Source: Bradyrhizobium barranii subsp. barranii (GTDB lineage: Bacteria > Pseudomonadota > Alphaproteobacteria > Rhizobiales > Xanthobacteraceae). Taken from it: a stretch of 64,000 bases of DNA. How positions within the stretch are numbered: position 1 is the stretch's first letter; every line of letters begins with the position of its first letter. Shown here piece by piece: positions 1 through 11,500 of the stretch. The position numbers were made by a program, and so were the translations under genes. A model generated the notes under the pieces. It was not told the DNA's origin, made no database searches, and saw only the letters and a list, made by a program, of their open reading frames with translations. Location: contig NZ_CP086136.1 of assembly GCF_017565645.3 (NCBI RefSeq), positions 3,951,501 through 4,015,500 on the forward strand. Reading direction: 5' to 3'.

Positions 1-1
1 G

Positions 2-268
2 TTCTCCAACGCCAACATCCTGCGCGCCCATTTCATGGGCGAAGGCTTCAAGCCCGACTCCATCGCGATGAACATGCCGGTTGCCGGCGGCATCGTGATG
101 TTCCGCGGCAGCGATGCCAAGGATCGCTCGGTGATCCTGCTTTTGCAGGGCACGTTCGAGAACAAGGAGAACAACCAGCGTGTGCTGACCCCGACCAGCC
201 TGTTGCTGTTCTACGTGGCCGACGCCAAGAGCCCCGACATCTTCAAGCTGCCGCCCGGCCAGTTCTGA
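2..268 (+). CDS. 3' end of an unidentified protein (5' end outside the window)
   Basis: The reading frame is open from the first bases of the window to a TGA at 266-268, giving at least 88 C-terminal residues ending in LPPGQF. An internal ATG at 35 exists, but the frame continues upstream of it, so the gene almost certainly starts outside the window. The visible part has alternating hydrophobic stretches such as GGIVMFRG and SVILLLQGTF, which suggest a beta-rich fold. I do not recognise a family. It ends 71 bases before the giant adhesin in the same orientation, so it could belong to the same transcription unit. No function is assigned. Confidence 0.6.
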   Translation, partial: FSNANILRAHFMGEGFKPDSIAMNMPVAGGIVMFRGSDAKDRSVILLLQGTFENKENNQRVLTPTSLLLFYVADAKSPDIFKLPPGQF

Positions 269-339
269 TGCCGGACGACCTCACGACATTCTCCCACCCG
301 GTTGTGGATCGGCGCGAATGCCGATGAAGAGGATATGAA

Positions 340-2541
340 ATGCGCAGACCATCTGCGACGCGACACAATGACGAGCTGACGACGCTGCGGAGGCTGGCAC
401 GCTTCCGCTCGATGTCGCTGCTCTGCGCGATGCAGATGGTCTTCCTGCCGGTGTTCAGCGTCCGCCTGCAGGCGCAGACGGTGAACGTGATCACCCCGGA
501 CGGCCGCACCGGGACGAGCCTTCAGACATCAGGCAGCGTCACCAACGTCACGACGTCGACGATTTCGGGCAACAACGCCTTCAACTCGTTCTCGCAGTTC
601 AGCGTCGGGCGGGGCAACACCGTCAATCTGCAACTGCCGACCGGCACGCAGAACCTGGTCAACATCGTTCGCGACGCCCCGGTCTACGTCAACGGCACGC
701 TGAACTCCTACATGAACGGCGCGATCGGCGGTAACGTCTATTTCGCCGATCCCAAGGGGTTCGTGGTCGGCCGCAGCGGCACGGTCAATGTCGGCAGCCT
801 CAACGTCTCGACGCCGACACGCGAGTTCACCGACAGCCTGATCGGCGCAGGCGGGCAGATCAACCAGTCGGCGGTCGGCAATCTGATGGCGGGCTCCTTC
901 CCGGTCTCGCCCGACGGCAACATCCGCATCTACGGCCGCGTCAACGCCCAGGACGGCGTGCGCCTGACCGGGCAGAACGTCTTTGTCGGCGGCGCCAGCC
1001 AGCGCGACATCGCCAATCTCGATCACGCCGCGAAATTCGCAGCCTCCGTCAACTCCAAGGGCCTGCGCAGCGCCAGCGCGATCACCGTCAGCAACGGCTC
1101 GATCCATATCGGCGCCGTCAACAACGCAAGGGTCAACGGACGTCTCACTGCGCAGAGCAAGAGCGCGACGCCGAGCAACATCACGGTTCAGGCCGGCAAC
1201 AACATCGATGTCGGCAAGAAGGCCAATCTCAACATCGCAAGCGCAAACGGCAATGCCGGAGAGATCCGCCTGAAGGCGGCGCAGAACCTGACCGTCGCGG
1301 GCGGCGCCAGGTTCGATGCCAGCGCGAAGACGGGCAATGCCGGTCTCGTCGACTTCAGCGCGAACGGGATCATCGACATTGGGAAAGGCATCAAGGTCGA
1401 TCTCAGTGCGGACAACGGCAAGGCCGGCACGCTGCTGATCGACCCGACCGACGTGGTCGTGGGTGATGCCGCTCAGGGCGACACCGGCGTGACGCTGTCG
1501 AACAGCTCCATCGTGAATGCGCTCGCCGGGCTCAGCGCCGGTGCCGGCTACCTCATCCAGGCCGATCATTCCATCACGCTCGCCGCGCATGCGATGATCG
1601 ATGCCCGCCGTCTCGATGGCTCCGGCCATTCGACCGGCAACGCCAACAACGTCATCATCGACGCGCCGAACATCGAGATCATGAATGGCGCGCAGATCCT
1701 GGCCCAGTCGGTCAACTTCGGCGGGACCACCTACGCCGACGGCAACGTGACGCTGAGGGCAACGGCGAGCGACATCAAGCTGTCCGGCCAGGCCACCGCC
1801 ACGACGGCGATCACGGTCGACGGCAAGATTACCGGCGGCATCGTCTCGATCACCGCAACCTCGACGGCCGTGTCGAGCTTCCTGAACGGTTCGGTGGCCG
1901 GTGATTTAGCGCTTGTCGGCTCGACGCTTGCCGCCTCGCTGCTCGGGCTCAATGGCGGCTATGTCGCGGCAAGCGCGACTGCGACCATCAACATCAACAG
2001 CCATGCCGACATCAACGGCCGTGGCGACGTCACCATTTCCGCGCATGCCACGGAGACCGCGTCGGATCCGGCGGTCGCCTCCACCTTGCTCGGCAGCCTC
2101 ACGCCGGTCGCGGCCGGCGTGGTCGTCGGCAAGATCGACGGCACTGCCACGACCAACGTGGCCTCGGGCGCGACGGTCAACGCCGGCGGCAACCTCGAGA
2201 TCAAGGCGCTCAACGATGCGACCATCGCCATCTCGGCCCTCGCGGCGTCGACGAGCGCGCAGATTGTCCCGACGGTGGCCTATTCCACGGGATCGGTGAC
2301 AACGACCGCCAACGTCGCGACCGGCGCGCATATTGCTGCCGGCACGGTGAACACGAGCGGCAGCACCCTGAAGGTGCGCGCGATCAACAACAACTCGTTC
2401 TCGACCAGCGCAACGTCGGTTGCGGCGAGCGGGCCGAATGCGAGCGGCGCTGTCGGCGCCGCGGTCGCCATCAGCGACGTCACGACGTCTGCGACCGGAC
2501 GCTCGGCGCATCGCTCGGAACCAGTGCCGGCGACCGGATGA
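340..2541 (+). CDS. Giant filamentous adhesin (LktA-like TpsA), N-terminal fragment
   Basis: This is the N-terminal part of a two-partner-secretion exoprotein. A basic, extended leader of about 46 residues contains the hydrophobic stretch SLLCAMQMVFLPVFSV and ends near LQAQ, a plausible signal-peptidase site. The TPS secretion domain follows: NAFNSFSQFSVGRGNTVNL near residues 79-97, and ADPKGFVVGRSGTVNVGSLNV near residues 136-156, where related adhesins carry NPNG-type motifs. After that comes a low-complexity Gly/Ala/Ser/Thr/Asn-rich beta-helix region. The last residues, from about 2497 on, are out of frame. Frame 3 at 2499-2538 encodes the natural continuation TLGASLGTSAGDRMNG, so one missing base near 2497-2499 separates this fragment from the next. 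The start at 340 follows a GAAGAGGA ribosome-binding site. The product would be exported by the TpsB protein encoded at 17362. Confidence 0.8.
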   Translation: MRRPSATRHNDELTTLRRLARFRSMSLLCAMQMVFLPVFSVRLQAQTVNVITPDGRTGTSLQTSGSVTNVTTSTISGNNAFNSFSQFSVGRGNTVNLQLPTGTQNLVNIVRDAPVYVNGTLNSYMNGAIGGNVYFADPKGFVVGRSGTVNVGSLNVSTPTREFTDSLIGAGGQINQSAVGNLMAGSFPVSPDGNIRIYGRVNAQDGVRLTGQNVFVGGASQRDIANLDHAAKFAASVNSKGLRSASAITVSNGSIHIGAVNNARVNGRLTAQSKSATPSNITVQAGNNIDVGKKANLNIASANGNAGEIRLKAAQNLTVAGGARFDASAKTGNAGLVDFSANGIIDIGKGIKVDLSADNGKAGTLLIDPTDVVVGDAAQGDTGVTLSNSSIVNALAGLSAGAGYLIQADHSITLAAHAMIDARRLDGSGHSTGNANNVIIDAPNIEIMNGAQILAQSVNFGGTTYADGNVTLRATASDIKLSGQATATTAITVDGKITGGIVSITATSTAVSSFLNGSVAGDLALVGSTLAASLLGLNGGYVAASATATININSHADINGRGDVTISAHATETASDPAVASTLLGSLTPVAAGVVVGKIDGTATTNVASGATVNAGGNLEIKALNDATIAISALAASTSAQIVPTVAYSTGSVTTTANVATGAHIAAGTVNTSGSTLKVRAINNNSFSTSATSVAASGPNASGAVGAAVAISDVTTSATGRSAHRSEPVPATG

Positions 2542-5500
2542 ACGGTTCCGTTCTGGTCGAGGCGACGTCCGACACCACGAGCAATTCCACGATGGCCTCG
2601 GCCATCGCCGGCCTGCCGGCGCTGGTCGCGGCCATCCAGGAATTCGCGGTCTCGAACGTCGCTTCGCCGACGCACTTCGTCATGGACCACATGACCTCGC
2701 TGGTGCCGCTGAGCTTCGATTTCAAGGTCGCAGGCGCACTCTCGCTTGCCAACAGCACGCAGAGCGCGACCGCTGCGATCGCGCAGAATCCGAGCGGCGG
2801 CGCGCCGAGCATCTATGCCAGCGGCAACGTCGCTGTCGCCAGCAACGTCATCGATCGCGGCGTTCGCAGCAATGCGATGTCCAGCGCGATCACGAAGGAC
2901 GTGTCGACAGGCGAGGGGACGGCGATCAGCGCAGCCGTTGCCTGGGGCAATTTCACCCACAATTCGAACGCCTATGTCGGCAACGGCACGCTGATCAACG
3001 CGGCCAATATCGCCGTCGATGCCACCACCGAATTGCCGATCACCAACACCTGGCTGAAGTGGGACGGGCTGGGTGCGGTCCTGAGCCATCTCAACGGCAA
3101 TGTCGGCGTCGGCGGCAACATCCTGACCAGCTACGCCAACGCAACGGCCGATGCCGGAGACACGATCGGCATCGCAGGTTCGCTGAACCATTTCGTGGTG
3201 AACAACAACACGACGGCGTGGGTGGCCGGTTCCGCCAGCCTGACTGCGACCTGCACGACCGCGACCTGCGGCAGCAGCTGGTCGGCCGGCATGGACAATG
3301 GCGACGTCCACACCTACAACGCCAGCATTCAGATCGCGGCGACCACGACCACGGCGTCGATCGATGCCGCCGGCAACGTCGGCACGCTCGGCTTCCTGTT
3401 CGGCAACACCTCGGGCGGCTCCTCCGTCGGCGGCGCGCTCAATCTCGTCCAGTTCAACACCAATACCATCGCCGGCGTTTCGGACCGTGCGACGCTGCGT
3501 GCGGCGGACGACATCGCCGTCAACGCGATCACTTCCGACCGGTTCGTCGCTGTCGCACCGTCGTCCGGCAAGGCTGCCGGCACGCTGGCGCTGAACGGCA
3601 TCACTTCGCTCGGTTTCCTGAACAACACGACGCACGCGTCGATCTCGAGCCAGGCCACCGTCTATGCCCCGACCGTCGGCATCCTGGCGCAGCAGGATCT
3701 GTCGGTCGTGACGCTGTCCGGCGCGATGAGCTATAACGGGAGCGGCGGTTCGGCGGTCGGCTTGTCGGTCGCCTATCTCGGCGCAAATACCGACACCTCC
3801 GCCTATATCGGCGACAACCATTCCGACATCCGGCCCGGCGTGTTCAGCGCCAACGATCCGTTCGCCGGCACCAGCGGCGGAAGCGGGGCGGTCAATGTCG
3901 ACAATCTGACACTCAGCGCGACCACTTCGGGACGCATCACGGCGGCCGCCGTCGCGGCAGCCGTCTCCGATCCGGCGTCGTCGAGTTTCTCCGACAAGGC
4001 AGGCGCTGCCGGCGCCGCCTCGACCGGAGGCACCGCCGGCGTGACGACGGCGGCGGGCAAGATTGGTTCGACCTCGGGATCGAGCACGAGCGGCTTCAGC
4101 CTCGATCTCGCCGGCAGCTCGTCGGTGAGCGACGTCTCGCTCGGCACCAGCGCCTATATCAGGAACACGACGGTCAACAAGTACACCACGACCGGCGCCG
4201 TGCTGACCAACACGATCGTTCAGGCGCTGAACGACACTATGCTCAACAATGGTTCCGGCTCCGCGGCGCTCAATCTGGCCGGAGGGTCTGCCACGGGGGC
4301 TGCGATCGGCGGCGCGATCGCGGCGGCGATGTCGAACAATGCGACGCTCGCCTATATCTACGGCACCACCATGAACAACCAGAGTTCGGTGACGGTGCTG
4401 GCGCTCAATGGCGGCTCGGAGACCGTCGTTGCCATCGGCGTGGCGGGATCGAAATCCAATTCAGCGTCGCTGTCGGCCTCCGTCGGCATCATCACTGACA
4501 GCGCCAACGCCTATATCGAGAGCTCGACGATCACGGGGCAGGCGTCCGGCGTCAACCGGGCGCTCGAGGTCGATGCCTACCAGACCACGAACATCGCGAT
4601 CGGCGGCGGCTCTCTCTATATATCGGGCGGCCAGGCCGGAGTCGGCATCGGGCTGACCTATGCCTCGATCGCCGATCCCACCGGCGGAAACGCGACCGAC
4701 GCGCATATCCGCAGCACGGCGATCTCGAATTACGACACCCTGTTGGTGATGGCCGACAGCGCCAGCGTGATTGCGGCCGGTGCGGCCTCAGGCGGGGGCG
4801 GGGCCAGCGCCAACGGACTTGCCGGCGCGATCGTCGTCAGCGAGATCACGCCGACCACGACAGCCTATATCAACAGCGGCTCGACGGTGAGCATCAATGT
4901 CGGCCGCGTGACGGTGCTGGCGGACAGCGGCGCGGTGTCGGCGCTCGACACTGCGCTCGGCAACCTCGTCAAGAAGTCGAACAACAATCTTCTCGCGTCG
5001 GATACCTGCACGGTCGCCGGTGGCACGGGCGGGCAGAACTGCATCGACTTCAGCGCGGCCGCGCTCAACGACGGCACGGGGAATGGTCCGGGCGCCAGCA
5101 TCGTTTCCGTCGCGGGCCTCATCCAGGCCGGCAAGAACAATGTCGGCGCCTCGATCGTCTACAACACCATCGCGACGACGCACTCGGCCTACATCGCCAA
5201 CGTCCTGATGACGGCCGGCAGCAACGGCAATGTCATCGTGAGCGCGGTGGATTCCTCCAAGATCCAGGCGGTCACGATCGGCTTCGGCCTTGCGACCGGC
5301 CAGTTCGCCGGCGTCGGCGGCACCACGATCAGCTCGATCGCCAACACCGTTTCGGCGGCGATCGGCAACGGCCAGTCCAGCACGACGCAATCGAGCGTCA
5401 CGGCCAAGAACATTTCCGTCTCCGCGACCGACAATTCGAGCATCACCGGAACTGCCGCCGTGGCGGGTGCCTCGACGCAAGGCAGCGCCGCAGGCCTTGC

Positions 5501-8500
5501 GCTCGTCTACAGCAGCATCGCCAACAATGTCAGCGCCGGCGTCACCGGCTCCAAGCTGACCGCTTCGGGCAACGTCGCGGTTGGTGCCAACTCGAACGCC
5601 AGCATCTCGACCGTCGCCGTCGGTATCGCGATGTCCTCGCAGGTCGGGCTTGCAGGTTCGGTCGCCACCAATCTGATGGGGACCAACGTCACCGCGAGCA
5701 TCACCGCCGCCGGCACCAACGGGATCAACGGCGCCGACGTCACCGCCACCAACAATGTCGGGGTGACCGCCGGCAACAACGACAAGGCGGCCGTGTTTGC
5801 GGGTGCCGTGTCGATCAGCAAGGGCGCCGCCGGCGGCGCGGGCTCGCTGGTCACCAACCAGATCACGGGAACCACCGCGGCCTATATCAGCGGTGCCAAC
5901 ACCAAGGTCGACGCGCTCGGGACCAGCAGCACCAATACGCTGTCGGTCAACAGCGGCACGCTCGCGCACGCCTTCGATCTCGGCACCGCCCACGCGCCGA
6001 CCGACACCACGCCCGACCTCACCGAGAACCAGGACACCGTGCGCGGCCTTGCCGTGGTCGCGAGCTCGCACCAGGCGGTCGTGACCAACGTCGCCTCGGT
6101 CGCCGCGAGCAGCGGCATCTCCATCATGATCAACCCGATCACCAACGTGATGAGCGGGCAGACCCGGGCCTATATCGACAACGCTTCCATCGACACGCGC
6201 CTGACCTCGTCGACGCTGGCGCCGCAGATCGAGGTTGCTGCGTCGAGCTTCTCCTATTCCGGCGCGTTCGGTGCCGGCATCGTGGCTCCGACCGGCAACG
6301 GCGGCGGCGGTGCGACCATCGTCAGCACCACGATGCAGCGCGGTACGTTTGCCTACATCACCAATTCGACTGTCGGCGGCGCGCAGTCGTCGAGCCCGAC
6401 GGTCGGCGCCGTCACCGTGAAGGCCAATGCCGAGCAGGATGCATCCTCGATCGCGATCGGCTTCAACACCGGCTCGGTCGGGTTGAACGTCTTCCAGGCG
6501 ACGACTGAAGCCTATGTCGACGGTGGCGCGCTGACGGCCGCATCGCTGACGGTGAACGCCACCAACAGCACCGGCATCTTCTCCGCGAACGGCTCCGGCG
6601 CCTATGGCAGCCAGGCCGCGATCGGCGCGGCGTTCCTGGTCCAGGTCTCCTCGAACCGGACCGAGGCCTATGTCGGCGACGAATTCCACTATCAGGGTAA
6701 TGGCGCTGCACACACGACCGCGCTCAATCTGAGCGGCGCGCTCGACGTCGAGGCCACCACCAAGAACCGCTTCGAGGCCTATGCGATCGGCGGTGCGCTC
6801 TCGACCGGCACGGCGGCGATCGCCGGCATGGCGAACATCGAGATCGCCAACAACACCACCATCGCCGGCGTCTACGACACCACATTGCAATCGGTGACGG
6901 GTGGTGCGGCCGGCGCGGTCACCATCAACGCGACCGAGGACGTGGCGATCAAGGAGATCGCGGGGGCGCTCGCGGTTGGCGCCAGCGGGGCAGGGGTCGG
7001 CATCGGCGCCGCCGCCAACGTCATCAGCTTCAAGAGCCAGACCATTGCGGAAAGCCGCAACAGCAATCTGAACTCGGCCGGCGCGATCAACGTCAATGCG
7101 CTCAGCACCAAGGAGGTGCTGTCCTACGCGGTCACCGCGGGCATCGGCGGCAGCGTCGGTATCGGCGCGACGGTCGGCGTCATCATCATCGGCACCAACA
7201 CCGCCGATGCCGATACCCAGGGCCAGCAGACCGGCCAGCTCAATCAGGGCAACAACGGCACCATCGCGTCCGTGAACAGCGGCACCAACCACACGCAAGG
7301 CAGCAACGCGGTCGCGAGCGGCACGGCCGGCAATCCGAACAGCGCCAACGTCAGCTCGACCTACGACGTCAGCAGCGTGCTGAGCGGCGGCAACGACGCC
7401 GTCGTCGCGCAGATCGCTGGCGGCAACGTCACGGGCACGCAGGTCAATGTCACTGCCACCAGCGCCAATGCGGCCAAGATGTATCTGCTCGGCGCAGGCT
7501 TTGCGAAAAATGTCGGCATCGGGGCCGGCATTGGCTACACCAGCGTCAACAGCACCGTGTTCGCCAATCTGAGTGACTACGGACGCAACGGCTCCGGCGT
7601 GCTGGTGGCCGCAGATACGCCTTTGGCCGTCTCGGCACCGATTGTCACCGTTGCGGCGGTGGTCAAGGACGCGACGACCGGACCTTATGCCGGCAAGACC
7701 ATCGACACCGAGGCGATCGCCGGCGGTGCGGCGCTTTACTTCGGCGCCGATGCGGCTGTCGCGGTCGGCAATGTCAGCAACTCCGTGGTGGCGATGCTTG
7801 GCGGCCAGATCACCGGCACGGGCGGCACCGGCACTGGCGCCGCGGTCATGGCGCAGGATTCGACGACCCAGGTGGTCTTCACCGGCGGCGTCACCGGCGG
7901 CGCCGTGGCCGTCGGCGCTTCGGTCGCGTCGGCAAGCCGAACGAGCTCGGTCGCTGCGAGGGTTCTGAACGGCTCCACCGTCAACGTCACGACTCTGGCA
8001 GTTGGAGCAAGCGGCGCCGGCACCTTGACCACGACGTCCACAGCACTTGGTGGCGGCATCGTCGCGGGCGTCGGTGCGGATGCGGAGGCCCACGAGAACT
8101 CGTCCGTGTTGGCGGAGATCGGCAGCAGTGCCTCGATCACGACGTCGGCGGCCGGCGTCGGCACGCTGGTGTCGGCGTCGATCACGCCCAATCTGTCGAG
8201 CGAGGCGATCGGCGTTTCGGTCGGCGGCGGTGCCGTGGGCGTTGCCATCGCCAAGTCCACGGTCGGCGCCACGGTGACGGCCGATGTCGGCGACAACGTC
8301 AGCTTCTCGGGCGGTGCGCTCGCGGTAACCGCCATGGCGCTGGTCCCGACCAGCGGCACCACGACCTGGGCCAAGGCGCTCGCCGGCGGCGGCGGCTCGC
8401 TGATCGGCGCGCAGGGCAGCCTGGCCGTGGCTTCGGAGAATGCGACGGTGAACGCCTATGGCGGAACGGGCATCGTGCTGCCCAACGCCAACGTGACCAT

Positions 8501-11500
8501 CGCGGCCGAGAACGACAGCGCCCAATATGCCGAGGGGACGGGCCTTTCGACCGGATTCCTGGCGCTCGGCGCCACCGTCGCGCAGACGTCGTCGAGCGCG
8601 CACACCTATGCCTATCTGGGTGCGCCGGCGGACATGGATAATCTCAATCACGAAAATTACACCGGCATCCTCCGGATCACGGCCACCGGCACGGATACCA
8701 ACGTCTCCAACGCGACGGTCGGCGCGGGTGGCACCTATGCCGGCGCCGCGGCGGTCGCGACGACCAGCTCGACCGCCGTGACCAACGCACGGTTCGACGG
8801 CGGCACGGCGGATGACACGCTCTATTTCGGCGGCCTCCGCATCAATGCCAAGCACACCACGAATTATGCCGCGAGCGGCGATGCCTACCACGCGTCCACG
8901 GCCGGTGTTTCGGCCGGCAAGGCGCAGAACGACGTCGACTCCACCACCACTGCCGAGATCGGAACGCACCTGATCATCAATTCGGCGGGCGGCAACATGG
9001 TCGTCATCGCCAACGACATCGTCAACCAGGGCGGCGGCGGCGCGCGGTCGGGCTCCGGCGGCTCGTTCTCGGGTGCAGCCGCACTCAGCACCTCGACCGT
9101 CACCCAGCACGTCAACACCAATATCGGCGCCGGCACGGTCCTGAGCCTCAACGGCGATCCGCGGACGTCGGCGGCGTTCATCAATATCGAGGCCTACAAC
9201 ACGCTGAACACCAACGACACGGCGAGCCTCGCCACGGCCAGCTTCTTCGCCGGCGGCGGCGCCGAATCCAACATGACGGCGAACGCCACGCTCGCGGTCA
9301 ACATCAATGCCCGCGAGCTGTTCAGCGTGGGCAAGATCTATATCGGCACGGCCGCGAAGATGGCGGCGGCGAACAACGCCAATGCCAGCCTCTACGGCGC
9401 GATCGCCGGCGTCGGTGCCAGCACCAACAGCTGGGTCCACGCCAACCAGTCCGTCAATGTCGGCGACAACGCGAAGATCGCGGCCTGGCGCGACATCACC
9501 ATCTATGCGGGCCTCGCCGGTGACGGCAGCGTCTTCAGCAGCGTGCAGGCGACGGCAACGACGGTCGTCTACAACAACACCGCTATTCCGATCTCCGCGC
9601 TCTATCGCGGCACGGCCAACGCCGACGACACCACGAGCCTGACGCTTGCGCCCACCTCGAGCGTGCTCGGTGTGCGCGACATCTACCTGGGCGCAACCCA
9701 GGGGCAAGTCACGGCGGCCGGCAACGGCAGCAACTACAATCCGTATCTGGACATCTTCAGCGCCAAGAACAGCGACAATCACAGCCACACCAGCGGAACC
9801 GGCGATGTCGCGCTCAATGGCACGGTGGTGGCCGGCGTCAACAACGATGTGACGATCACGATCGAGCTCGGTGCGGCCGCGCCGACACTGAGCACGACCA
9901 GTCCGTATACCCTGCTGACAAACGGCTCTTCGTCGGTCCTCGAGCTCGTCCCCGACGTCAATCATTTCAGCCCGGTGATGAGCTGGAACCACCAGACGGT
10001 CCAGTATGCCGTCGTCGGCAACTTCAATCCCTACCAGCTGGTGGTCAACCAGCTGGCGACGCTGACCGGCCTGACCGCGGCGCAGGTCCGCTCGCAGCTC
10101 GCGGCGGCGACGCCCACGTCGCCCGCGAGCATGTCGCCGTCCGGCACCGATCCGACCGGCGACATCCAGCGCCAGATCGACACGCTGATCAAGCAGGCGC
10201 CGTTCACCTCCGACGCGCCCGGCAACGCCTTCGCGTTCGGCGACATCCTGGTGTCCGCCGGCAACGTCTCGATCCTGGCGCAGAAGCTCACCGGCAACAG
10301 CGGCACGAATCCTGCCGCGCCCGCGGTCATCGCGCGCAGCTCGCCCTTGATCAAGATCGAGAACAAGGGTCTCGACTTCATGAGCCTGGGCAATCTCACG
10401 GTCGCCGATGTGACCGGAGGAAACATCACTTACCGCCAGATCGACCATGTCGACCCGGATTCGCACTCCAACGTGACTTTCACCGCGATGCCGAGCGCCT
10501 CGCCGGTCATCGACGTCTCCGCCACCTACAACCGCCTGGATCCGGACTCCGGCCAGGGTATCGACCAGAACGGCAACGTGCTGACCCGCACGCCCGACAT
10601 CTATTTCAACGGCGCCGTCAACAACGCGAACGGCCTGCTCAAGATCATCAACAATCTCGGCAGCGTCGTCGCATCGCAGTCGCTCAGTGCCGCGACCGTC
10701 CAGATCGTGGTGCCCAAAGGCACCTTCACCTTCCTCGGCGGTATCGGGAGCTTCTACGACAGCGGCAGCGCGGTCACCTCGCAATGGGCCACCACTGAAA
10801 ACAGGCCGGAAGACACGCTGACCGCGGTGATGACGGCGGCGACTTATCTCGGCGCCTACGGCGACTACTATACCGCTCCGCATATCGCTTCGGGAACCGA
10901 TCACCCCTATTTCTATTACTGCTGCACCGACGGCAGCCACGGCGTGTATCAACCCGTCGGCAACGCCGACGCCAGCACGATCTTCACCGCGCGCATGCTG
11001 ATGACGTATTACGACGGCACCTCGCTCTATTCATCGATCTTCCTGCCGGTGGGCAGGGGTACGCCTGGGAACACCAGCACTCCCGATGCCGGCAGCGTGC
11101 CTGACATCGCGACCCTCAAGATCATCGAGGGGCAGTCGCAGGACTCGTCCAATGTCGTGCTCGCGCAGTGGAAGAAAACGACTTATGACGGCCGCAACGT
11201 CTACACCGATAGCGGTCCGTACAAGACGCCGTTCAACTGTGCGTCAGCCTGCGACAGCTCGGGCTTCTTCCAGGTGATCAACATCCAGCCGGATGCGATC
11301 ACGCCGAAGACCGCGGACGCGCCGGCCACCGCGACTGCCACCCGGACCATCAGCGGCCAGGCGGTCATCATCTCGGCGTCGGTGATCAACATCAACGGCA
11401 CCATCCAGGCCGGCTCGAGCAGCAATTACTCGGTCGACATCGGCGCCGCGGCGTACGATGCCATCTACGGCAGCAACGGCCTCAAGAACCGCAACGGCGG

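Noticed and set aside
2490..2541. Programmed ribosomal frameshifting to join the adhesin fragments
   Set aside because: No X-XXY-YYZ slippery heptamer or downstream pseudoknot-like element is apparent at this site or near 12719. A missing base is simpler.
4788..10952. Very long open frame (about 2,050 codons) on the minus strand inside the adhesin
   Set aside because: It is Arg/Asp/Gly/Ala-rich, with no domain, no ribosome-binding site and no secretion signal. It follows from the codon bias of the high-GC sense gene. The same applies to minus-strand frames at about 529-1629, 2280-3821 and 12596-13924.
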